This document shows, in pieces, positions 35,969 through 43,900 of a stretch of 64,000 bases of DNA. The notes below the pieces were generated by a model. That model made no database searches. It had not been told where the DNA came from and worked only from the letters and a program-made list of their open reading frames with translations. Numbering within the stretch: the stretch's first letter is position 1; the number at the start of each line of letters is the position of its first letter. Both the position numbers and the translations under genes were made by a program. The stretch comes from Sphingopyxis jiangsuensis (GTDB taxonomy: Bacteria > Pseudomonadota > Alphaproteobacteria > Sphingomonadales > Sphingomonadaceae), in the NCBI RefSeq assembly GCF_016734905.1, contig NZ_JAERPO010000002.1:1-64000 (forward strand), in the 5' to 3' direction.

Positions 35969-37302
35969 GCCTTTATTCGACCGAACAGACCGTATTTTTC
36001 GTCGATGACGACGCGGCGCTCCGCGCGGCCAATGTCCAGACGCTCGAACTCGGCGGCCTGAAGGTCGAGGCTTTTGCCGACGCTTCGGCGATGTTGCCGC
36101 GCATCGCGACCGACTTTTCGGGCGTCGTCGTCACCGACATCCGTATGCCCGGCATGGACGGCCTCGAGTTACGCGCCGCTATCCATGCGATCGATCCCGA
36201 CATTCCCGTCATCCTGATAACCGGCCATGCCGATGTCGCGATGGCCGTCCGCGCGCTTCACGACGGGGCCTTCGATTTCCTCGCCAAGCCCTTTGCTTCG
36301 GACCATCTGCTCGGCGCTGTGCGCCGCGCGCTCGCGCATCGGGGGTTGATCCTCGATAATCGCCGCCTGACCGCCACGGTGGCCGCGATCGATAGCCCGC
36401 TGATCGGTGAGAGTCCGGCGATGCAGCGGCTGCGCGAGACAATCGCGCAACTGGCGCAGGCCGACATCGACGTGCTGATCGAAGGCGAGACGGGAACCGG
36501 CAAGGAACTGGTCGCGCACATGCTTCACCGCCAGAGCCGGCGAAGCGCCGCATCGCTGGTCGCGGTCAACTGCGCCGCGCTTCCGCACGATCTGGCAGAG
36601 GCAGAATTGTTCGGAAGCGATCTCGTCGATCGCGCGACCGGCAAGCGCGGACAGGCGGGCCGTATCCGCAGCGCGCATCGCGGAACCCTGTTTCTCGACG
36701 AAATCGACACCATGCATGCTGGGGTTCAGGCCAAGCTGCTGCGAGTCATCGAAGAACGCGAAGTCCAGCCGATCGGGGCCAGCGAACCCGAACCGGTCGA
36801 TCTGCGCATCGTCGCGGCGACCAAGATCGACCTGATGGATGCGGTGCGTGGAGGCGCGTTCCGCGAAGACCTTTATTACCGGCTGCACGTCGTCAAGTTG
36901 CGGATTCCCGCGCTGCGCGAACGCCGCGGCGACATTCCGCAGACCTTCGCCTATTTCCTCGGCGAAGCAGCGGAAAAAATGGGGCGCACAGGGTTTCAGA
37001 TCGGCGACGCGGTGCGCCGCCATCTCGTCGAGCATGATTGGCCGGGCAACGTCCGCGAGCTCAAGAATTTTGCGTATAGCGTGGTGCTGGATCTTCCAAC
37101 CGACGCGCCGCTGGCGGGTATGTCCGACACCGCGCCACTCGGCGAGCGCATCCGGAATTTCGAGGCCGCAATCATTCGCGACACGCTGTGCGAGACGCAC
37201 GGAGATATCGCTGCGACGGTCGTTCGCCTCAAAATTCCGCGAAAAACGCTATACGACAAATTGAACCGCCACGGCATCGATCCGAAAGCCTATCGAACGT
37301 GA
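35965..37302 (+). CDS. dctD: Response regulator DctD lacking the GAFTGA loop
   Basis: This 445-residue regulator has a receiver domain (phospho-acceptor Asp58 in VVTDIRMPGMDG, Lys108 in AKPF). An AAA+ domain follows (Walker A GETGTGKE, residues 174-181; Walker B TLFLDEI, 241-247), then a Fis-type HTH (DIAATVVRLKIPRKTLYDKLNRHG). In sigma54 activators the ELFGHEKGAFTGA loop contacts the polymerase. Here the text after ELFG (216) reads SDLVDRATGKRG, so GAFTGA is absent while the rest is intact. It probably activates or represses with the housekeeping sigma factor. It is translationally coupled to dctB and likely controls the dctA, receptor and esterase operon. Confidence 0.88.
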   Translation: MSLYSTEQTVFFVDDDAALRAANVQTLELGGLKVEAFADASAMLPRIATDFSGVVVTDIRMPGMDGLELRAAIHAIDPDIPVILITGHADVAMAVRALHDGAFDFLAKPFASDHLLGAVRRALAHRGLILDNRRLTATVAAIDSPLIGESPAMQRLRETIAQLAQADIDVLIEGETGTGKELVAHMLHRQSRRSAASLVAVNCAALPHDLAEAELFGSDLVDRATGKRGQAGRIRSAHRGTLFLDEIDTMHAGVQAKLLRVIEEREVQPIGASEPEPVDLRIVAATKIDLMDAVRGGAFREDLYYRLHVVKLRIPALRERRGDIPQTFAYFLGEAAEKMGRTGFQIGDAVRRHLVEHDWPGNVRELKNFAYSVVLDLPTDAPLAGMSDTAPLGERIRNFEAAIIRDTLCETHGDIAATVVRLKIPRKTLYDKLNRHGIDPKAYRT

Positions 37303-37493
37303 CGGCCTCAGCCGCTCCCGGGAGGCTGCGTCGTACGCGTCGCCGATGGCACGCCGGCATCATTGATTGCGGCGCACGCGAGCAACCATTGGCCACTGCG
37401 ACAGGGCAAGGCGGCTTCTGGCGTTGGTGCGAAGACTGGATTCATCCTGGTCAAAGCTTATCGAGGTAGAACTGTCTTAGCTGGAGTCGCCCA

Positions 37494-38708
37494 TTGTATA
37501 ATCTTCTCGCCGGTCTCTCGATTATCGAGGCATCGTCGTTCGTCGCCTCGCCGACGGCGGGACTCTATCTTGCGCAATTCGGCGCCGACGTCGTTCGCAT
37601 CGACCAGATCGGCGGGGGACCCGATTATCGGCGCTGGCCGGTCACGGCGGATAATGATTCGCTCTACTGGGAAAATCTGAACCGGGCAAAAAGGTCGGTC
37701 GCGCTTGATTTGGCTCGGCCCGAAGGCCGCGAGCTTTTGCAGGAACTGGTGCGGGCGACAGGGCAATTCGTCACCAATTTCCCTGCCGACGGCTTCCTGT
37801 CGCATGCCAAATTGGCCGAAGGCTGTTCGAAGCTGATTACGGTGCGCGTGATGGGCTGGGCCGACGGATCGCCGGCGCTCGATTATACGGTCAACAACAG
37901 CGTCGGCTATCCGATGCTGACAGGCACGGGGCCCGAGCCGGTGAACCACGTCCTGCCCGCGTGGGATCTCCTCACCGGCGCCTATGCCGCCTTCGCGCTG
38001 CTCGCCGCGGTTCAGCGACGGGGCGCGACCGGCGAAGGTGGCGAAGTCCGTATTCCCTTGTCGGACGTCGCCATCGGGACGGTCGCCAACCTCGGCGGAA
38101 TTGCCGAAGTCCTTTATTCGGGCGAGAACCGCCCGCGGCTCGGCAACGCCGTCTATGGCCTGTTCGGGCGCGATTTCGTCACGCGGGACGGGCAGCGGAC
38201 GATGATCGTCGTGGTGACCCCGCGCCAGTGGGCAAATCTGGTGGCGGCGCTGGGCCTCGACGAGGCGGTCGCAGCGGTCGAGCAGGCCCGCGGCGTCTCG
38301 TTCGCGAAGGACGACGGCCTCCGCTTCGAACATCGCGACGCATTATACCCCTTGTTCGAACGAGCGATCGCGGATCGTGACCACGCCGACCTTGCGGCAG
38401 CCTTCGATGCGGGCGGCATCGTTCACTCGCCCTATCGCACGATGCTCGACGCGGTGCATGACCGCAGCCTCGTCGCCGACAATCCGATCTTTGGCACCGC
38501 GCCGAACCCCAGCGGTTTCGATTATCCCGCCGCCGGGGCATTCGCGACCATAGCCGGTGCCGCGCGCGGGGCGCCGCGCCCGGCCCCGCGCAACGGCGAA
38601 CATAGCGAAGAGATTCTCGCGGCTCGCCTTGCGCTCTCTTCGGGTGAGATCGCCCGGTTGATCGACGCCGGCATCGTCGGCGTCGCCGACAAGGTGCCGA
38701 CGGCATGA
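37494..38708 (+). CDS. mct: Mesaconyl-CoA C1-C4 CoA transferase-like (2-methylfumaryl-CoA isomerase)
   Basis: This 404-residue family III (CaiB/BaiF) CoA transferase opens with LSIIEASSFVASPTAGLYLAQ and continues GADVVRIDQIGGGPDYRRWPVT. From memory this is close to Mct of the Chloroflexus 3-hydroxypropionate bi-cycle and unlike formyl-CoA or itaconate transferases of the same fold. The likely catalytic aspartate is Asp158 (VLPAWDLLTG). The reaction would move CoA from C1 to C4 of mesaconate. TTG at 37494 is the start, with GGAG seven bases upstream. The gene overlaps the hydratase gene by four bases (ATGA). The function is inferred; a related intramolecular transfer is possible. Confidence 0.7.
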   Translation: MYNLLAGLSIIEASSFVASPTAGLYLAQFGADVVRIDQIGGGPDYRRWPVTADNDSLYWENLNRAKRSVALDLARPEGRELLQELVRATGQFVTNFPADGFLSHAKLAEGCSKLITVRVMGWADGSPALDYTVNNSVGYPMLTGTGPEPVNHVLPAWDLLTGAYAAFALLAAVQRRGATGEGGEVRIPLSDVAIGTVANLGGIAEVLYSGENRPRLGNAVYGLFGRDFVTRDGQRTMIVVVTPRQWANLVAALGLDEAVAAVEQARGVSFAKDDGLRFEHRDALYPLFERAIADRDHADLAAAFDAGGIVHSPYRTMLDAVHDRSLVADNPIFGTAPNPSGFDYPAAGAFATIAGAARGAPRPAPRNGEHSEEILAARLALSSGEIARLIDAGIVGVADKVPTA

Positions 38709-39562
38709 GCGCGTGGGAGGATTGGATCGGCCGCAAGGAAACGCGCAGCGACTATATCGACGAAGGCGCCGCGGCGCGGTGGCTGGCGACCTTTGACCGG
38801 AGCGCGGCGAGCGACGGCACGGTGCCGCAGGGCTATCATTGGTGCCTCTGCCTGCCCGGTGCGCCGACCGCGGCCTTGGGCATCGACGGTCACCCGCTCC
38901 GCGAAGAAAGCGCCCAGAGTTTCCTGCCGCCGATCCCCCTTCCCCGCCGAATGTGGGCGGCAAGTCGGGTAAGCTTTGTGCAACCGCTGCGTTCTGGCCA
39001 GTCAATAGTCCGCAATTCGCGCGTCGCGTCGATCAAGGCGAAACAGGGCGGCTCGGGAACGCTCGTGTTTGTCGAAGTCGACCATGCAACGCATGCCGAT
39101 GGCGAGCTTGCGATCCGCGAGACGCAATCGATCGTCTTTCGCGACGTGGCCTCGAAGGACGCGCCGCCAGCACCGCCGCCGCCCGGCGAAGGACGGTTCG
39201 ACCCGGCAGCGTGGCACGCGCACCGCAGGGTCGTGCCCACCGAAGCGTTGCTCTTTCGCTATTCGGCGCTGACCTTCAACAGCCACCGTATCCATTACGA
39301 TCGTTCTTACGCGACCGAGGAAGAAGGCTATCGCGGCCTCGTCGTTCACGGCCCGCTTGCGGCGACCCTGCTGCTCGGCCTCGCGCAGGCGGAGTTTGGC
39401 GACAACGCCCTTTCGCATTTCGACTTTCGCGGCACATCGCCCGCCATCGTCGGTGAAGACCTGCACCTCGTCCTGCGCGAGACCTCGGAAGGGATGGAAC
39501 TCGGCGCCTTCGCAAGGGACGGGCGCCAAATTATGGCAGCATCGGCGCGGCGGACGGCCTGA
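38705..39562 (+). CDS. MaoC/hotdog hydratase, mesaconyl-C4-CoA hydratase-like
   Basis: This 285-residue double-hotdog protein has an N-terminal FAS1-like dehydratase region and a C-terminal half with FRYSALTFNSHRIHYDRSYA and VVHGPLAATLLL, the MaoC active-site region (His in FNSHRIHYD). Its length and layout fit Meh, which hydrates mesaconyl-C4-CoA to citramalyl-CoA, or the related itaconyl-CoA hydratase. Translational coupling to the Mct-like transferase favours the Meh role, because Mct produces its substrate. The citramalyl-CoA lyase needed to complete the route is not in the window. Confidence 0.65.
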   Translation: MSAWEDWIGRKETRSDYIDEGAAARWLATFDRSAASDGTVPQGYHWCLCLPGAPTAALGIDGHPLREESAQSFLPPIPLPRRMWAASRVSFVQPLRSGQSIVRNSRVASIKAKQGGSGTLVFVEVDHATHADGELAIRETQSIVFRDVASKDAPPAPPPPGEGRFDPAAWHAHRRVVPTEALLFRYSALTFNSHRIHYDRSYATEEEGYRGLVVHGPLAATLLLGLAQAEFGDNALSHFDFRGTSPAIVGEDLHLVLRETSEGMELGAFARDGRQIMAASARRTA

Positions 39563-39580
39563 GCGACAGCGCGAGGGTGC

Positions 39581-40732
39581 TCAATAGCTGCGGGGCATCC
39601 CCAACACATGTTCGGCGATATAGGACAGGATCATGTTCGTGCTGATCGGCGCGACTTGGTACAGCCGTGTTTCGCGGAACTTGCGCTCGATGTCATATTC
39701 GGCGGCGAAGCCGAACCCGCCGAACGTCTGGATGCACGCCTCGCCGGCTGCCCAACTTGCCTCGGCCGCGAGCATCTTCGCCATGTTTGCCTCGGCACCC
39801 GCATTTTCCCCCGCCTCATACTTTGCGATGCCATCGCGCACAAGCAGTTCGGCCGCGCGCATCTGCGCATAGGCGCGGGCAATCGGGAATTGCACGCCCT
39901 GGTTCTGGCCGATCGGGCGTCCGAACAGGACGCGCTCCTTCGCGTAGCTTGAGGCTTTGTCGATGAACCATTTCGCATCGCCGATGCACTCGGCGGCGAT
40001 CAGCAGCCGCTCGGCATTCATCCCCGACAATATATAGCGGAACCCCTTGCCCTCGTCGCCGATCAGGTTCGCGGCGGGAACGCGCATCTCGTCATAGAAA
40101 ATCTCTGTCGTCGCATGGTTCATCATCGTGTCGATCGGCCGGATCGACAGCGTTCCCGCAGCAAGCGCTTCCTTCATGTCGACGAGGAAGACCGACAGGC
40201 CTTCGGTGCGGCTCGCGGCCTCTTCGCGCGGGGTCGTGCGCGCGAGCAGGATCATCAGGTCGCTATGCTCGGCGCGGCTCGTCCAGAGCTTTTGGCCGCT
40301 GACGACATAATCGTCGCCATCGCGGCGCGCGGTGGTCTTGAGGCTCAGCGTGTCGGTGCCGCTCGTCGGCTCGGTGACGCCGAACGCCTGGAGACGCAAC
40401 TCACCAGTGGCTATTCTGGGGAGGTAACGCGCTTTCTGCTCGTCGGAGCCGTGGCGCAGCAGCGTCCCCATTACATACATTTGCGCATGCACCGCGCCGC
40501 CATTGCACCCCTGCCGCTGGATTTCCTCGAGGATCGCCGCCGCCCCCGACAAGGGCAAACCGGCTCCGCCATAGGTTTCGGGGATCAAGGCCGCGAGATA
40601 GCCCGCTTCGCCAAGCGCCGCGACAAATTCGGACGGATAGGCGCGCGCCTTATCCTTCGCCTGCCAATAGGGTCCGGGGAAATCTGCGCACAGCTTGGCG
40701 ACCTCCTCGCGAACGGACTCATATTGCTCCAC
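39581..40732 (-). CDS. Acyl-CoA dehydrogenase
   Basis: This 383-residue flavoprotein of the acyl-CoA dehydrogenase family has the FAD region FGVTEPTSGTD, substrate segment WTSRAEHSDLM and the C-terminal GGFGFAAEYDIERKFRETRLYQVAPIS. The usual YEGT/FEGA loop carrying the catalytic glutamate is replaced here by VAPIS, so its base may lie elsewhere as in isovaleryl/long-chain types, or the substrate may be unusual. The GTG at 40732 is chosen from GGGGGAA six bases upstream. It converges with the Mct/Meh pair across 18 bases, which hints at a joint short branched acyl-CoA pathway but does not prove it. Confidence 0.75.
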   Translation of the reverse strand: MEQYESVREEVAKLCADFPGPYWQAKDKARAYPSEFVAALGEAGYLAALIPETYGGAGLPLSGAAAILEEIQRQGCNGGAVHAQMYVMGTLLRHGSDEQKARYLPRIATGELRLQAFGVTEPTSGTDTLSLKTTARRDGDDYVVSGQKLWTSRAEHSDLMILLARTTPREEAASRTEGLSVFLVDMKEALAAGTLSIRPIDTMMNHATTEIFYDEMRVPAANLIGDEGKGFRYILSGMNAERLLIAAECIGDAKWFIDKASSYAKERVLFGRPIGQNQGVQFPIARAYAQMRAAELLVRDGIAKYEAGENAGAEANMAKMLAAEASWAAGEACIQTFGGFGFAAEYDIERKFRETRLYQVAPISTNMILSYIAEHVLGMPRSY

Positions 40733-41025
40733 AGATCGTTCCCCCGTCGGCGCAAGCGGTAATGCCCCCCTTTCAGCGAGCGCGACGTTCAGTTCAAGGC
40801 CGAACGAGCATTGTACGGACCGACACCAAATTTGTTTCAAAATGAGTTGCCGTGGCGAAGCTGCGCCGCTAACGGCTTTCCCGCATTCACTGGACCCGGC
40901 CCGCCGGGTGGCTCGGCCCGGCGCCTATCCCCGGGACAACCCATGGCAACGCCGCTCCTATTGCGGGGCAACGACATGCTGATGTGCCGGCCCCGCCGGC
41001 GATGCCGCTGCAAGACAAAAGACAT

Positions 41026-42510
41026 ATGACCCAACTCGCCTCGATCCGTCGCGAATGGCTTTCAAATCCGCGCGGCGACATATTGGCCGGGATCGTCGTC
41101 GCCCTCGCGCTGATCCCCGAAGCCATCGGATTTTCGATCATCGCCGGGGTCGATCCCAAAGTCGGCCTGTACGCCTCCTTCTCGATCGCGGTCATCATCG
41201 CGCTTGTCGGCGGGCGCCCCGGAATGATCTCTGCCGCGACGGCGGCGATTGCCGTCCTGATCGTCCCGCTCGTCCGCGATCATGGTGTGGAGTATCTGTT
41301 CGCTGCAACGATCCTGATGGGCATTCTACAATTTGTCGGCGGATTTCTGCGGCTCGACCTATTAATGCAGTTCGTGTCGAAGTCGGTCATCACCGGATTT
41401 GTGAACGCGCTGGCAATCCTGATATTCATGGCCCAGTTGCCGCAGCTCATCGGTGTCGGCTGGATGACCTATCCAATTGTCGCCGCGGCGCTCGCGATCA
41501 TTTACCTGCTGCCGCGCTTGACCAAGGTGATCCCGTCGCCGCTCGTGGCAATTGTGGTACTCACCGCCCTCGCCATTTACGCCGATCTCGACGTCAACCG
41601 CGTGGGAGACATGGGCGATTTGCCCTCCACCCTTCCCTTTTTCGCGCTGCCACAGGTTCCGCTCACAATTGATACGTTGGCGATCATACTCCCCTATTCG
41701 GTCGCCATGGCGGCGGTCGGGCTGCTCGAAAGCCTGCTTACGGCACAGATCGTCGACGACCTGACCGACACGCCGAGCGACAAGAAGCGCGAGGTGCACG
41801 GCCAGGGAATCGCCAATTTCGTCACCGGATTTTTCGGCGGGATGGGTGGCTGCGCGATGATCGGCCAGTCGGTCATCAACGTGAAATCGGGCGGCGACGG
41901 GCGTTTGTCGGCCTTCGTTGCGGGCAGCGTATTGCTATTCCTGATCGTCGTGCTCGGCCCGCTTGTCGCGCAGATCCCGATGCCCGCGCTGGTTGCCGTA
42001 ATGATCATGGTGTCGATCGGCACCTTCAGCTGGCAGTCGGTCAAGGATTTGCGCAGCCACCCGTGGCACAGCTCGGTAGTGATGGTCGCGACGGTCGTTA
42101 CCGTCGTGTGGACGCACGATCTTGCGAAGGGCGTGCTGGTGGGGGTGCTGCTATCGGGCGTCTTCTTCGCCAGCAAGGTGCGCAATCTGTTCGCGGTCGA
42201 AACCGCGCTTTCGGCGGACGGCAGCACGCGCACCTATCGCTTTACCGGACAGGTGTTTTTCGCCTCGGTCGAACGCTTTCTTGCTGCGTTCGATTTCCGT
42301 GAAGTTATCGAACGGGTCGTCATCGACGTCCGCAACGCTCATTTCTGGGATATTTCGGCAGTAGCAGCGCTCGACAAGGCGGTTATCAAGCTGCGCCGCG
42401 AAGGCACCGAGGTCGACGTGCTCGGCCTTAACGAAGCGAGCGCCACGATGATCGACCGCTTCGGAATCTCGGACAAGCCCGACGCCGACGCGCGGTTGGC
42501 TGCGCATTGA
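41026..42510 (+). CDS. SulP-family anion transporter with STAS domain
   Basis: This 494-residue membrane protein of the SLC26/SulP family has about ten to twelve helices (first segment [21 protein letters not shown]) and a C-terminal STAS domain (about 400-490, [23 protein letters not shown]). Members carry sulfate, bicarbonate or dicarboxylates with protons or sodium. The substrate here is open. The ATG at 41026 is preferred over an alternative GTG at 40984 because the shorter protein begins like its relatives. It is followed after 13 bases by a tandem universal stress protein, a common pairing. Confidence 0.85.
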   Translation: MTQLASIRREWLSNPRGDILAGIVVALALIPEAIGFSIIAGVDPKVGLYASFSIAVIIALVGGRPGMISAATAAIAVLIVPLVRDHGVEYLFAATILMGILQFVGGFLRLDLLMQFVSKSVITGFVNALAILIFMAQLPQLIGVGWMTYPIVAAALAIIYLLPRLTKVIPSPLVAIVVLTALAIYADLDVNRVGDMGDLPSTLPFFALPQVPLTIDTLAIILPYSVAMAAVGLLESLLTAQIVDDLTDTPSDKKREVHGQGIANFVTGFFGGMGGCAMIGQSVINVKSGGDGRLSAFVAGSVLLFLIVVLGPLVAQIPMPALVAVMIMVSIGTFSWQSVKDLRSHPWHSSVVMVATVVTVVWTHDLAKGVLVGVLLSGVFFASKVRNLFAVETALSADGSTRTYRFTGQVFFASVERFLAAFDFREVIERVVIDVRNAHFWDISAVAALDKAVIKLRREGTEVDVLGLNEASATMIDRFGISDKPDADARLAAH

Positions 42511-42523
42511 GGGAAAGAAAGTC

Positions 42524-43375
42524 ATGACCCGAATTCTCGCCTGTATTGACGCCTCGCTCTATGCGACGAGCGTGATCGACCATGCGGCGTGGGCGGCTGG
42601 CCTGCTCGATGCCGAGATTGAAATCCTCCACGTGATCCAGCGCAAAGACGCTGTCGCGGCGCGGCGCGACCTGTCAGGCGCGGTCGGGCTGGGCGCCAAA
42701 TCGGCGTTGCTCGAGGAACTCGTCCGCATCGACGAAAGCGAAGGCAAGCTGGCGCAGGAGCAGGGCCGCACCTTGCTGGCGGCCGCGCGGTCGCATCTGG
42801 CCGAACTGGGTCACGAACGGATCACGCTGACCCACCGCCACGGGGGCATCGTCGAAACGATCGTCGAGCGCGAAACCGATGCCGACATCGTCGTGATCGG
42901 CAAGCGCGGTGCGTCGGCCGACTTTGCCAAAGGCCATCTCGGCAGCAAGGTCGAACGCGTCGTGCGCCAGAGCGAAAAGCCCGTGCTCGTCGCGGCGCGC
43001 GCCTTCACCAAACCCGATATCGTGACGATCGCTTTCGACGGCGGCCCCAGTTCGCGCAAGGCGCTGGTCTATGCTGCGACCTCGCCTCTATTCTCGGACG
43101 CGTCACTCCACATCGTCATGGCCGGTCGCGAAGATACGACGAACCAGGCGCACCTCAATTGGGCACGCGAAATATTGACGATGCACCGCGATGCCCGCGT
43201 CAGCCTGATCGACGGCAAGGCCGACGAAGTCATCATGCTCGACGTCACGCGCAATGGCGCGAACATGCTCGTCATGGGCGCCTACGGCCACAGCCCGCTC
43301 CGCACCATGCTTGTCGGAAGCACGACGACAGAAATGGTGCGCTCCTGCACGATACCCGTGCTCCTGTTTCGCTGA
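42524..43375 (+). CDS. Tandem-domain universal stress protein
   Basis: This 283-residue protein consists of two UspA-like halves (about 1-150 and 160-283). The second half ends with an ATP-site pattern GAYGHSPLRTMLVGSTTTEM (G-2x-G-9x-G-S/T), while the first has GKRGASADFAKGHLGSKVE. Such proteins bind ATP or adenylates and modulate stress tolerance or an associated transporter. It sits 13 bases after the SulP gene and is probably cotranscribed, so it may regulate that transporter. Confidence 0.85.
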   Translation: MTRILACIDASLYATSVIDHAAWAAGLLDAEIEILHVIQRKDAVAARRDLSGAVGLGAKSALLEELVRIDESEGKLAQEQGRTLLAAARSHLAELGHERITLTHRHGGIVETIVERETDADIVVIGKRGASADFAKGHLGSKVERVVRQSEKPVLVAARAFTKPDIVTIAFDGGPSSRKALVYAATSPLFSDASLHIVMAGREDTTNQAHLNWAREILTMHRDARVSLIDGKADEVIMLDVTRNGANMLVMGAYGHSPLRTMLVGSTTTEMVRSCTIPVLLFR

Positions 43376-43392
43376 CGGCAGGAGGCGTTGCC

Positions 43393-43899
43393 CTAGCTGA
43401 TGCGACCTTCGAGGATCGCAATCAGCCGGACGAAGCGGTCGCCCGCTTCGCTGATCGTGTCGAGCAACCCCTCGTCCAGTTCGGCCTGGCTCCCTGCTGG
43501 CGCCGACAGGGTACGAAGGCGATCGGAGAGAAAAACCGCGAGCGCCCGATAAAAGCGCGCTGCAAACCCGCTGTCCTCGGCAAACGCGGCGAGAATCGCT
43601 GCGCGCGGCACGGCGAGAACGCGCGCAGCGCCACGCGCGGTCACGGTCGCCGAGGGCAGCGCCTTTTCGACGAAGGACATTTCGCCGACGACATCCCCTA
43701 GCGACAGCTCGGCAATCGCGGTTCCGGCGGCATTGGTGACGTCGAAGATGCCGTCAGTCACGAAAAACAGCTCCCCGATCGGTTGTCCCGCCCGAATCAG
43801 CTGACTCCCGGGGGTCAGGCTGCGGACGTTGCCGTGGCGGGCGAGCCAGAGGATGTCGGCATCGTCGAGATCACCCAGTATATAGAGCGCCTTGCGCAT
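43393..43899 (-). CDS. Cyclic-nucleotide-binding domain protein of the peptide-export operon
   Basis: This 168-residue protein is essentially a single cyclic-nucleotide-binding domain (beta-barrel with GSQLIRAGQPIGELFFVTDG and LGDVVGEMSFVEKALPSATVTA, the phosphate-binding cassette). A helical tail follows and there is no visible DNA-binding helix. It is the last gene of the NHLM-type export operon; its ATG lies one base after the stop of the exporter gene. CNB proteins often accompany these exporters, and a role in gating the exporter by a cyclic nucleotide is plausible but unproven. Confidence 0.8.
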   Translation of the reverse strand: MRKALYILGDLDDADILWLARHGNVRSLTPGSQLIRAGQPIGELFFVTDGIFDVTNAAGTAIAELSLGDVVGEMSFVEKALPSATVTARGAARVLAVPRAAILAAFAEDSGFAARFYRALAVFLSDRLRTLSAPAGSQAELDEGLLDTISEAGDRFVRLIAILEGRIS

Positions 43900-43900
43900 G

